From JBIIUJ01 sp044340025 (GTDB lineage: Bacteria; Pseudomonadota; Alphaproteobacteria; Caulobacterales; Aquidulcibacteraceae), in contig JBIIUJ010000035.1 of assembly GCA_044340025.1 (NCBI GenBank), positions 1 to 20,429 of the forward strand: a stretch of 20,429 nucleotides of DNA, read 5' to 3'. The translations under genes and the position numbers were made by a program. Shown here in pieces: positions 8,055 to 15,377 of the stretch. The notes under the pieces were generated by a model. The model was not told the origin of the DNA, made no database searches, and was given only the letters and a program-made list of their open reading frames with translations. Each line of letters opens with the position of its first letter. The stretch's first letter is position 1.

Positions 8055-8075
8055 GAAGGCGCAGAAGCCGCCTTC
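8055..8075 (+). other. Small hairpin in the flgD-flgE gap, overlapping an ftr-like motif
   Basis: GAAGGCG (8055-8061) and CGCCTTC (8069-8075) form a perfect 7-base-pair stem with a 7-base loop. No T run follows, so it is not a classical terminator. It could stabilise the flgD mRNA end or simply be a dyad for protein binding, since the GCAGAAGCCGCC motif (8061-8072) lies within it and the flgE sigma-54 match starts 11 bases downstream. Confidence 0.45.
8061..8072 (+). promoter_or_regulatory. Candidate FlbD-binding (ftr-like) site upstream of flgE
   Basis: GCAGAAGCCGCC differs by one base from the motif at 5475-5486 upstream of flgK. It lies just upstream of the flgE sigma-54-like promoter. 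A sigma-54 activator site so close to the -24 box is unusual, so either it acts with the distal sites or the match is coincidental. Confidence 0.33.
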
Positions 8076-8085
8076 GGGTATGTTG

Positions 8086-8099
8086 GGCAGAACGTCCGC
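8086..8099 (+). promoter_or_regulatory. Probable sigma-54 promoter for flgE
   Basis: GGCAGAACGTCCGC has exact GG-N10-GC spacing, and the -24 box GGCA matches. The -12 box reads CCGC instead of TTGC, which weakens it. The predicted start near 8111 leaves a ~23-base leader with GGAG before the flgE ATG. It would allow extra hook protein synthesis beyond the fliK transcript. Confidence 0.4.
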
Positions 8100-8133
8100 T
8101 CTTCAACGACAATCAGAACAGCGGAGTTGGACC

Positions 8134-9549
8134 ATGAGCATCAACAGCGCCATGCAGGCTGGCGTGTCCGGGGTAAGCGCGAACTCGAGCGCGCTCGCCG
8201 CCATTTCGGACAATATCTCGAACGTCAACACGGTCGGCTACAAGCGCAACCGCAACGACTTCACCGCCCTGATCAACGAGCAGGCGAGCGGCACGGCCTA
8301 TAGCGCCGGCGGCGTGAACGCCACGGTCCGCCGCCTCGTCCAGCAACAGGGCCTGCTGACGCAGACCTCCTCGGGCACGGATCTCGCCATCAACGGCCAG
8401 GGGATGTTCGTGGTCTCCTCCAGCCCCGGGGCGATGACGCCGTCGAAGGATGTGGCGTTTACGCGGGTGGGCTCCTTCTCGGTCGATAATTCCGGCAATC
8501 TGCGCAACCAGGCGGGCATGTTCCTGCAAGGCTGGCCGGCCCAGACAGACGGAACGTTCGCAACCAACCCGTCGGACCTGACGACGCTGGAAACCGTCAA
8601 TATCGGCTCGGTCGCGGGTCTGGCGGAGCCAAGCTCGCTCGTTCGGTTCAACGGCAATTTGCGCGCCAGCCAGGCCGTAAGCCCCAACATCACCGCGCCC
8701 CCGCCACCGGCTGTGGCCCCGCCCGCCTACAACGCCGCCACGAACAACATGGCCTCCGGCGCCGTGCGCGCCGACGAGACATGGCCCGTGCAGGTGTTCG
8801 ACAGCCGCGGCGGCATCCGCCGCATCAATGTCTCGTTCCTGAAGTCCGCCGTCGCCAACCGGTGGCTGGTCGAGATGCATGTCACCCCCGCAACGGACGT
8901 GGTGACGGGCGCGGGCCTCGCCAACGGGCAGATCGCGGTCGGCACGCTGGCGTTCACCGCCGACGGCCGCATCGACCTCGCCAACACCACGCCCGCGCTG
9001 CTCGCCCCGATTTCCTTTGGGGGGTATCAGGCCGGCGCGCCTGCGGCCGGGGCCGTCAACTGGGCCGCCGGCACCGGTATCGACGCGCAGGAGATCACGA
9101 TCGACTTCGGCAGCCCGACGTCCGCTGGCGGCGTGACGCAATTCGATAGCCCGACGACGCTGGTCTCCACCACGTCCAACGGCTCGGCGTTCGGCGACGT
9201 CTCGGGCGTGGAAGTAGACGCCAATGGCATCGTCAGCGCCCTGTTCACGAACGGTTTGCGTCGCCAGATCTACCAGGTGCCCATCGCCACCTTCAACAAT
9301 CCCGACGGTCTACGCGGGGAGGCGGGCGGTTCGTTTCGCGCCACAAGCGCCAGCGGCGCCTTCACGATGAAGGAGGCCGGCGCCGGCGGCGCAGGAACCC
9401 TCGCCGCGGGACGGCTCGAGAACTCGACAGTTGATCTTGCCGCCGAGTTCACAGGCTTGATTACAACTCAGCGTGCTTATTCAGCAGCGACCCGGATCAT
9501 TACAACAGCAGACGAGATGCTGGAAGAAATCATCCGGATCCGAAGGTAG
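8134..9549 (+). CDS. flgE: Flagellar hook protein FlgE
   Basis: FlgE polymerises into the hook, the universal joint outside the outer membrane. The 471-residue product begins MSINSAMQAGVSGVSANSSA and carries the rod/hook motif NISNVNTVGYKR at about residues 27-38. The FlgE-specific block GLLTQTSSGTDLAINGQGMF is near residues 76-95. The C-terminal signature runs LENSTVDLAAEFTGLITTQR, then AYSAATRIITTADEMLEEII. The ATG at 8134 has GGAG at good spacing; an in-frame start at 8080 would overlap the sigma-54-like promoter and add 18 unconserved residues, so it was not used. It lies 86 bases after flgD and probably has its own promoter. sciP follows, as next to the Caulobacter hook gene. Confidence 0.95.
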   Translation: MSINSAMQAGVSGVSANSSALAAISDNISNVNTVGYKRNRNDFTALINEQASGTAYSAGGVNATVRRLVQQQGLLTQTSSGTDLAINGQGMFVVSSSPGAMTPSKDVAFTRVGSFSVDNSGNLRNQAGMFLQGWPAQTDGTFATNPSDLTTLETVNIGSVAGLAEPSSLVRFNGNLRASQAVSPNITAPPPPAVAPPAYNAATNNMASGAVRADETWPVQVFDSRGGIRRINVSFLKSAVANRWLVEMHVTPATDVVTGAGLANGQIAVGTLAFTADGRIDLANTTPALLAPISFGGYQAGAPAAGAVNWAAGTGIDAQEITIDFGSPTSAGGVTQFDSPTTLVSTTSNGSAFGDVSGVEVDANGIVSALFTNGLRRQIYQVPIATFNNPDGLRGEAGGSFRATSASGAFTMKEAGAGGAGTLAAGRLENSTVDLAAEFTGLITTQRAYSAATRIITTADEMLEEIIRIRR

Positions 9550-9563
9550 GCATAATGGTCTGG

Positions 9564-9578
9564 TTAAGACTGTTTAAC
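9564..9578 (+). promoter_or_regulatory. CtrA-like box upstream of sciP (spacing N6)
   Basis: TTAA-GACTGT-TTAAC has both half-sites of the CtrA box, including the final C, but a 6-base spacer instead of 7. It lies about 127 bases before the sciP ATG. sciP is a known CtrA target in Caulobacter. The short spacer lowers confidence. Confidence 0.4.
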
Positions 9579-9645
9579 ACCTTGGACCGCCTTCCTCAGG
9601 CATGAAGAAACAGGAAGTGATTTCATTTGACGTCAACCGCATCGC

Positions 9646-9660
9646 TTAGGTCGGCCTTAA
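9646..9660 (+). promoter_or_regulatory. CtrA-like box close to sciP (TTAG-N7-TTAA)
   Basis: TTAG-GTCGGCC-TTAA keeps the canonical 7-base spacing with one mismatch to TTAA-N7-TTAA and ends 44 bases before the sciP ATG. It could be the operator of the sciP promoter, together with the site at 9564-9578. Confidence 0.4.
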
Positions 9661-9704
9661 GCCGGGCGTGCAAGACTACACCCACATAACGGAGGGTTCG
9701 CCCC

Positions 9705-10007
9705 ATGGCGATGCAACATCCGACCGAACGCGGGGTGGTGGGTCCCGACGGCACGCGTCTTACGCTCGAGACGCTGCCGCCGCCTGACACGATCCGCTGG
9801 GTCGCGCGCAGGAAAGCGGAAGTGGTCGCGGCGGTCCGTGGCGGGCTCTTGAGCCTGGAGGACGCCTGCGCCCGCTACGGTCTCACCACGGAGGAGCTCC
9901 TGAGCTGGGAGCGCGCGGTGGAACGCCACGGCCTTCCGGGGCTGCGGGCCACCCGCATCCAGCACTATCGCGACAAGGTCACGGCTTATTCGGCGCCGCG
10001 GTCCTAG
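9705..10007 (+). CDS. sciP: SciP, DUF1153 small CtrA inhibitory protein
   Basis: SciP binds CtrA in Caulobacter and blocks recruitment of RNA polymerase to CtrA-activated promoters in swarmer cells; it may also bind DNA. The 100-residue product is almost entirely a DUF1153 domain. It contains VVGPDGTRLTLETLPPPDT (11-29), a Trp/Arg-rich RWVARRKAEVVAAVRGGLLS (31-50), and a helix-turn-helix-like helix LEDACARYGLTTEELLSWER (51-70). The ending HGLPGLRATRIQHYR (75-89) is also very close to what I recall of SciP. A GGAGG lies nine bases before the ATG at 9705; a second ATG is two codons in. It stands alone between CtrA-like boxes and a strong terminator, directly between flgE and fliF, the same neighbourhood as in Caulobacter. 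Identification by domain and synteny is strong. Confidence 0.92.
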   Translation: MAMQHPTERGVVGPDGTRLTLETLPPPDTIRWVARRKAEVVAAVRGGLLSLEDACARYGLTTEELLSWERAVERHGLPGLRATRIQHYRDKVTAYSAPRS

Positions 10008-10037
10008 TCCGCAGCGCGATCAATCCGGGAAAGAACG

Positions 10038-10072
10038 GGCCGTGCAGGGCGAAATGCCCTGCACGGCCTTTC
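10038..10072 (+). terminator. Rho-independent terminator after sciP
   Basis: GGCCGTGCAGGGC (10038-10050) pairs perfectly over 13 bases with GCCCTGCACGGCC (10056-10068) around a GAAAT loop and is followed by TTTC. The T run is short but the stem is very strong. It begins 31 bases after the sciP stop and should isolate sciP and flgE transcription from the fliF operon. Confidence 0.8.
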
Positions 10073-10087
10073 GCATGCGCGCGCCAG

Positions 10088-10103
10088 TTAAGCTCTGAGT
10101 AAC
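10088..10103 (+). promoter_or_regulatory. CtrA-like box at the fliF operon promoter
   Basis: TTAA-GCTCTGA-GTAAC matches the CtrA box TTAA-N7-TTAAC with one mismatch and correct spacing. A TAATTC at 10115-10120 could serve as the -10 element, placing the start near 10126. In Caulobacter the fliF promoter is a CtrA-activated class II promoter with the box at about the -35 position, which fits this geometry. Confidence 0.6.
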
Positions 10104-10120
10104 GCTACGCTGGGTAATTC

Positions 10121-10137
10121 TTGCCGAGTTGCGGCAA
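10121..10137 (+). promoter_or_regulatory. Dyad TTGCCG-N5-CGGCAA at the predicted fliF transcription start
   Basis: A perfect 6-base inverted repeat, TTGCCG / CGGCAA, separated by AGTTG, overlaps the predicted start site of the fliF transcript. In Caulobacter FlbD represses fliF from a site (ftr4) in this region, so this dyad is a candidate repressor site. Binding is inference. Confidence 0.3.
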
Positions 10138-10161
10138 GACAGGGCCGAAGCGGGGGCGTTC

Positions 10162-11796
10162 GTGGAGCAATTGGCCAATCTGATCCGGCAGGCGGGGCCA
10201 GGCCGGCTGTTCGCCGCGCTCGGCGTCACGGGTCTGGTTGCGGCCGCGCTGATTACAATCATGGTGACGGTGGGCGCCGAGGACCGGGCGCTTCTCTATG
10301 GCGACCTGCAGCCAAAGGACGCCGCCGCCATCGCCGAACAGCTCAACGCCGCCGGCATTCCCTACACGACGAGCCCGGACGGCATGGCCGTCTATGTTCC
10401 GCGCAGTCAGGTGCCGGATGCGCGCATGCGGCTGGCCGCTGAGGGCCTGCCGGGAACCGGCACGGTCGGCTATGAGATCTTCGACAATCAGGACGCGCTT
10501 GGCGCCACAAGTTTTGTTCAGGAAATCAATCGGCTGAGGGCGCTCGAGGGAGAACTCGCCCGCACCATCGCCTCCCTTCAGAGCGTTCGAACCGCCCGGG
10601 TGCATCTGGTTGTGCCCGAGCGCACCTTGTTCGAGCAGGAAGAGCGCACGCCAACGGCCTCGATCGTCGTGGCGCTTGAACGGGGCACGCTTGCCGAAGG
10701 CCAGATCGCGGCCATCCGCAATCTGGTCGCGGCCGCCGTCCCCGGCCTCGCCACGGACAAGGTGACGTTGCTGGATGAGCGCGGCGAGCTTCTGGCGGGG
10801 GCGTCCGACGACGGGATGCTCGGCTCGGCGGCCGCGCTGGACGATCGCAAGGCCGCCCAGGAAGAGCGGATCCGGCGGACCGTCACACAGCTCGTCGAAA
10901 GCGTCACCGGAGCCGGCGCAGTGCGCGTGCAGGTCGCCGCCGAGATGGATTTCTCCCAGGTCACCGAACAGACCGAGCGGTTTGATCCTGATGGGCAGGT
11001 CGCGCGCTCGGTGCAGTCCAGTGAAGAGACCGAGGGCCAGACAACCCGCGACGAGCGCGGCGTGACCGCGGGCAACAATGTGCCCGATGGCGGCGGGGCG
11101 GAGCCCAACGCGACTGAACAGAGCCAGGCCAACCGGACCGAGGAAACCACGAACTTCGAAATCTCCAAGACGACCCGCACGCAGGTGCAGGCCCCGGGGC
11201 GGGTCACGCGCCTGTCGGTCGCGGTCGCCGTCGACGGCGTCCAGGCGCCCGGCGAGAATGGCGCCCCGGGCGAGTGGCGCGCTCGCACGCCCGAGGAAAT
11301 GCAACAGATCACGGCCCTTGTGCGCTCGGCGGTCGGGTATGACGAAGAACGCGGCGACCGGGTGGAGGTGGTGAACATCCGCTTCGCCGCCGAGCAGGCG
11401 TCGACCGACGGCACCGAGGCCCCTGGCCTTTTCGACTTCGACCGCACCGACATTCTGCGCGCCGCCGAGATTCTCGCCTTCACGCTGGTGGCCTTCGCGC
11501 TCGTGTTCTTCGTCGCGCGGCCGCTGGTGAAAGGGCTGCTCACGGGCGGGCCGGCCGGTGGCGGCGGAATGTCGATGTCGGGCGGCGTCGCCGCCTTGCC
11601 CGGTCAGGGGGGCATGGCCGCCCTGCCTGCGCCGGACGGCGGGGAAGATCTCACCGAACGGATCGACGTGGCCAAGGTCGATGGCCGCGTGAGCGCGAAC
11701 GCGATCCGGCAGGTCTCCAACGTGGTCGCGACCAGTCCTGAGCAGACCGTCGCCATCATCCGCAGCTGGATGCAGCAGGGAGGCGCGCGTCCCTGA
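10162..11796 (+). CDS. fliF: Flagellar MS-ring protein FliF
   Basis: FliF forms the MS ring in the inner membrane, the base on which the switch and export gate assemble. From the GTG at 10162 the product has 544 residues. An N-terminal membrane segment (LFAALGVTGLVAAALITIMV, about residues 16-35) is followed by the YscJ/FliF ring domain (ALLYGDLQPKDAAAIAEQL; MRLAAEGLPGTGTVGYEIFD). A second ring domain and an acidic/polar linker come next. A second membrane helix (EILAFTLVAFALVFFVARPL) precedes the C-terminal FliG-binding tail (SPEQTVAIIRSWM). The GTG start is preferred because GGGGG lies just upstream and the likely transcript start is near 10126; a TTG at 10129 would leave no room for a ribosome binding site. 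The stop overlaps the fliG start by one base (TGATG). Confidence 0.95.
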   Translation: MEQLANLIRQAGPGRLFAALGVTGLVAAALITIMVTVGAEDRALLYGDLQPKDAAAIAEQLNAAGIPYTTSPDGMAVYVPRSQVPDARMRLAAEGLPGTGTVGYEIFDNQDALGATSFVQEINRLRALEGELARTIASLQSVRTARVHLVVPERTLFEQEERTPTASIVVALERGTLAEGQIAAIRNLVAAAVPGLATDKVTLLDERGELLAGASDDGMLGSAAALDDRKAAQEERIRRTVTQLVESVTGAGAVRVQVAAEMDFSQVTEQTERFDPDGQVARSVQSSEETEGQTTRDERGVTAGNNVPDGGGAEPNATEQSQANRTEETTNFEISKTTRTQVQAPGRVTRLSVAVAVDGVQAPGENGAPGEWRARTPEEMQQITALVRSAVGYDEERGDRVEVVNIRFAAEQASTDGTEAPGLFDFDRTDILRAAEILAFTLVAFALVFFVARPLVKGLLTGGPAGGGGMSMSGGVAALPGQGGMAALPAPDGGEDLTERIDVAKVDGRVSANAIRQVSNVVATSPEQTVAIIRSWMQQGGARP

Positions 11797-12809
11797 TGGC
11801 TGTCATTAGCGATTATGGATCCCTGAACGGGGCGGAGAAGGCCGCCGTGCTCCTGCTCGCGCTCGGCGAGGAGCACAATCGGATCTGGGAATTGCTGGAC
11901 GACTGGGAGATCAAGGAGATCTCCCAGGCGATGTCCAATCTGGGCACCGTCTCGGCCACCGCGGTGGAAGGTCTGATCGTCGAGTTCGTCGGCAAGATGA
12001 GCCAGACCGGCTCGCTGATGGGCTCGTTCGAGCAGACCCAGCGGCTGCTGCAGAACATCCTGCCGGCCGACAAGGTGGAGACCATCATGGAGGAGATCCG
12101 CGGTCCGGCGGGTCGAACCATGTGGGACAAGCTCGGCAACGTGAACGAGCAGATGCTCGCCAACTACCTGAAAAATGAATACCCGCAGACGGTTGCGGTG
12201 GTGCTGTCGAAAATCCGCCCCGACCACGCCGCGCGCGTGCTCGCCACCCTCCCGGACGACTTCGCGCTCGAGTGCGTGCAGCGGATGCTGCGCATGGAGC
12301 CGGTGCAGCGCGAAATCCTGGAAAAGATCGAAGACACGCTGCGCAACGAATTCATGTCGAACCTGGCGCGCACTTCGCGGCGCGACAGCCATGAAAGCAT
12401 GGCCGAGGTCTTCAACAATTTCGATAGCGCGACCGAAAACCGATTCCTGGCCGCGCTGGAAGAGCGCAATCGGGAAGCGGCGGAGCGGATCCGCGCGCTG
12501 ATGTTCGTGTTTGAAGACCTCAAGAAGCTTGATCCCGGCGGCGTTCAGACGCTGCTGCGCAAGGTGGAGAAGGATCAGCTGGGCCTGGCGCTCAAGGGCG
12601 CGTCCGACGAGCTGCGCAATCTGTTCTTCTCCAACATGTCCGAACGGGCGGCCAAGATCATGCGCGACGACATGGCCTCCATGGGCCCAGTGCGCCTGAA
12701 GGACGTCGACGCCGCCCAGGCTGGCATGGTGCAAGTCGCCAAGGATCTCGCTGCGCGCGGCGAGATCATGCTCGCTGACGGCGGCTCCGACGACGAGCTG
12801 ATCTATTGA
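11796..12809 (+). CDS. fliG: Flagellar motor switch protein FliG
   Basis: FliG sits on the MS ring and turns ion flow through the stators into torque. The 337-residue product has the N-terminal FliF-binding domain, with GAEKAAVLLLALGEE near residues 11-25. The middle domain carries the EHPQTVAVVLS-like LKNEYPQTVAVVLSKIRPDH. The C-terminal torque domain is LLRKVEKDQLGLALKGASDE, then FFSNMSERAAKIMRDDMASM and GPVRLKDV. The charged residues known to face the stator in other bacteria (the Lys of ALK, the Arg of SERAA, the RDD pair, and the Arg of GPVR) are all present. The length is normal. It starts inside the fliF stop codon, a sign of translational coupling, and is followed 13 bases later by fliH. 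Confidence 0.97.
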   Translation: MAVISDYGSLNGAEKAAVLLLALGEEHNRIWELLDDWEIKEISQAMSNLGTVSATAVEGLIVEFVGKMSQTGSLMGSFEQTQRLLQNILPADKVETIMEEIRGPAGRTMWDKLGNVNEQMLANYLKNEYPQTVAVVLSKIRPDHAARVLATLPDDFALECVQRMLRMEPVQREILEKIEDTLRNEFMSNLARTSRRDSHESMAEVFNNFDSATENRFLAALEERNREAAERIRALMFVFEDLKKLDPGGVQTLLRKVEKDQLGLALKGASDELRNLFFSNMSERAAKIMRDDMASMGPVRLKDVDAAQAGMVQVAKDLAARGEIMLADGGSDDELIY

Positions 12810-12822
12810 GGCGCGCGCACCG

Positions 12823-13464
12823 ATGACCGTTTCCCCCCAGCGCTTCGCCTTCGACACGGTGTTCGACGCCGCCGGCCGGGTTGTGGCCGCGCCCAACCGG
12901 CGCGATCCCGATCGCGAGGCCGCCCTCGCCCAGGCGCGCGCGGAAGGCCATGCCGCCGGTCGGGCCGAAGCGATGGACCAGATCGAGCGCGCCGCCGCGG
13001 AGGCCGCCCGCGCGCTCGCCAACCAGGCCCAGTTCCTCGTGTCCCGCCTGGCGGCCGAATGCGAGGCGCTGCGCGCCGAGGCGGTGGCGCTGGCGCTGGC
13101 GGCCGCGCGGGTGGCCGCTGGCCGCGCGCTCGACGCTGCGCCGGAGGGCTTGGTGCTGGAGGTCGTGGGCCAGGCGGCGCGCTCGCTTCGCACCGCGCCC
13201 CGCCTTGTCTGCCGGGTCGCGCCCGACCTTGCGGACCTGCTGGCCCCGCGCATTGAGCAGGAAGCCGAAGCCGGAGGCTTTCCCGGCAAGATGATCGTGC
13301 TGGCTGATCCGGCCGCCCGGCCGGGCGATGTCCGCCTTGAGTGGGATGACGGCGTTATCGCCCGCGATCGCGACGACGTGCTCGCCCGGATCGACGCTGT
13401 CGCCGACCGATACCTCGCGGGCGACCTGCCCGCCGCGCCGATGGACGCAAACCCCGATGCCTGA
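12823..13464 (+). CDS. fliH: Flagellar export ATPase regulator FliH / FlbE
   Basis: FliH-type proteins bind the export ATPase FliI and link it to FliN at the switch; the Caulobacter counterpart at this position is FlbE. The 213-residue product is weakly conserved, as usual for the family. It has an Ala/Arg/Glu-rich helical, probably coiled-coil, stretch (about residues 24-100, with ARAEGHAAGRAEAMDQIERA typical of FliH). The globular C-terminal half includes RLVCRVAPDLADLL and a GDVRLEWDDGVI strand, which resembles the FliH C-terminal domain. Assignment rests on this pattern and on its place between fliG and fliN. The ATG at 12823 follows the fliG stop by 13 bases with a GAGG nearby; the stop overlaps fliN by 8 bases. 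Confidence 0.82.
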   Translation: MTVSPQRFAFDTVFDAAGRVVAAPNRRDPDREAALAQARAEGHAAGRAEAMDQIERAAAEAARALANQAQFLVSRLAAECEALRAEAVALALAAARVAAGRALDAAPEGLVLEVVGQAARSLRTAPRLVCRVAPDLADLLAPRIEQEAEAGGFPGKMIVLADPAARPGDVRLEWDDGVIARDRDDVLARIDAVADRYLAGDLPAAPMDANPDA

Positions 13465-13795
13465 CACCGACAACGCCCTCGATCTGCCCGACCTCGGCTC
13501 TGACCTCGGCCTGCCCTCCGAGGAGAAGGACGCAGCGCCCCGCAGCGCAGCGGAGCTGGCCCCGGTCTATGATGTGCCGGTTCATATCCGCGCCGTGCTG
13601 GGCAAGAGCCAGATGGATGTGGCCAGCCTGCTGAGGCTCGGGCGCGGCTCTGTGATCGAGCTGGATCGCCGGGTCGGCGAGGCCGTCGACATCTACGTCA
13701 ACAACCGCCTCGTCGCGCGCGGCGAACTGGTGGTGGTCGAAGAACGCCTCGGCGTGACCATGACCGAAATCATCAAGGACGGGGACGCCACATGA
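13457..13795 (+). CDS. fliN: Flagellar motor switch protein FliN
   Basis: FliN forms the lower part of the C ring, where it binds FliH and takes part in rotation switching. The product has 112 residues. It starts with an acidic, variable N-terminus (MPDTDNALDLPDLGSDLGLP). A single SpoA domain follows at about residues 40-110, with the signature YDVPVHIRAVLGKSQMDVAS, then LLRLGRGSVIELDRRVGEAV and VNNRLVARGELVVVEERLGV. The frame is open upstream but overlaps fliH, so the ATG at 13457, eight bases before the fliH stop, was chosen; it gives the usual FliN length. No fliM lies nearby, as in Caulobacter, where fliM is in another operon. Confidence 0.95.
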   Translation: MPDTDNALDLPDLGSDLGLPSEEKDAAPRSAAELAPVYDVPVHIRAVLGKSQMDVASLLRLGRGSVIELDRRVGEAVDIYVNNRLVARGELVVVEERLGVTMTEIIKDGDAT

Positions 13796-13836
13796 GCGCC
13801 CGGATCGTCTCTGCAGACCGCATGGGGGAGTGCTGA
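13792..13836 (+). CDS. Possible 14-codon mini-ORF linking fliN and flbD
   Basis: An ATG overlaps the fliN stop (ATGA) and opens 14 codons (MSARIVSADRMGEC), ending with a TGA that directly touches the flbD ATG. It is in the same frame as flbD and its end contains GGGGGAG, the likely flbD ribosome binding site. Ribosomes leaving fliN could translate it and so open the flbD start. It may be a real leader peptide, a remnant of a longer flbD N-terminus, or chance. Confidence 0.3.
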   Translation: MSARIVSADRMGEC

Positions 13837-15186
<1,350 letters not shown>

Positions 15187-15213
15187 GGATGGCGTTGCGC
15201 CTCGGCATGGTTT

Positions 15214-15257
15214 CCTCCCCCGCCTGCGGGGGAGGTGTCGGCGTAGCCGACGGAGGG
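15214..15257 (+). repeat. GC-rich palindromic repeat unit, first copy
   Basis: CCTCCCCCGC (15214-15223) pairs with GCGGGGGAGG (15226-15235), and GTCGGC (15237-15242) pairs with GCCGAC (15246-15251), giving two adjacent hairpins. The stretch from 15226 to 15257 recurs in inverted, diverged form at 15285-15316. The pattern resembles the dispersed palindromic (REP-like) units common in alphaproteobacterial intergenic DNA; that genome-wide spread is from general knowledge, not visible here. Confidence 0.7.
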
Positions 15258-15284
15258 GGCATGCGACGGTTGGCTCTCGCTCCA

Positions 15285-15316
15285 CCCTCCGGCCGCTTCG
15301 CGTCCACCTCCCCCGC
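15285..15316 (-). repeat. GC-rich palindromic repeat unit, inverted second copy
   Basis: The reverse complement of this stretch aligns with 15226-15257 over 32 bases, with about seven mismatches concentrated in the middle. The outer 12 bases (GCGGGGGAGGTG) and the closing GGAGGG are identical. Together the two units form an imperfect large inverted repeat with a 27-base centre, able to fold into one long stem between flbD and flhA. Confidence 0.65.
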
Positions 15317-15377
15317 AAGCGACGGAGGACACCAGCGCTCATTTTACTCAGCAGACACAGGACAATAAGGCCCGCCC

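Noticed and set aside
8055..8075. Rho-independent terminator after flgD
   Set aside because: The stem is good but no T run follows, and flgE is expected to be at least partly co-transcribed.
11604..13289. 561-codon open frame on the minus strand opposite fliG and fliH
   Set aside because: It is antisense to the strongly conserved fliG and is a composition artefact.
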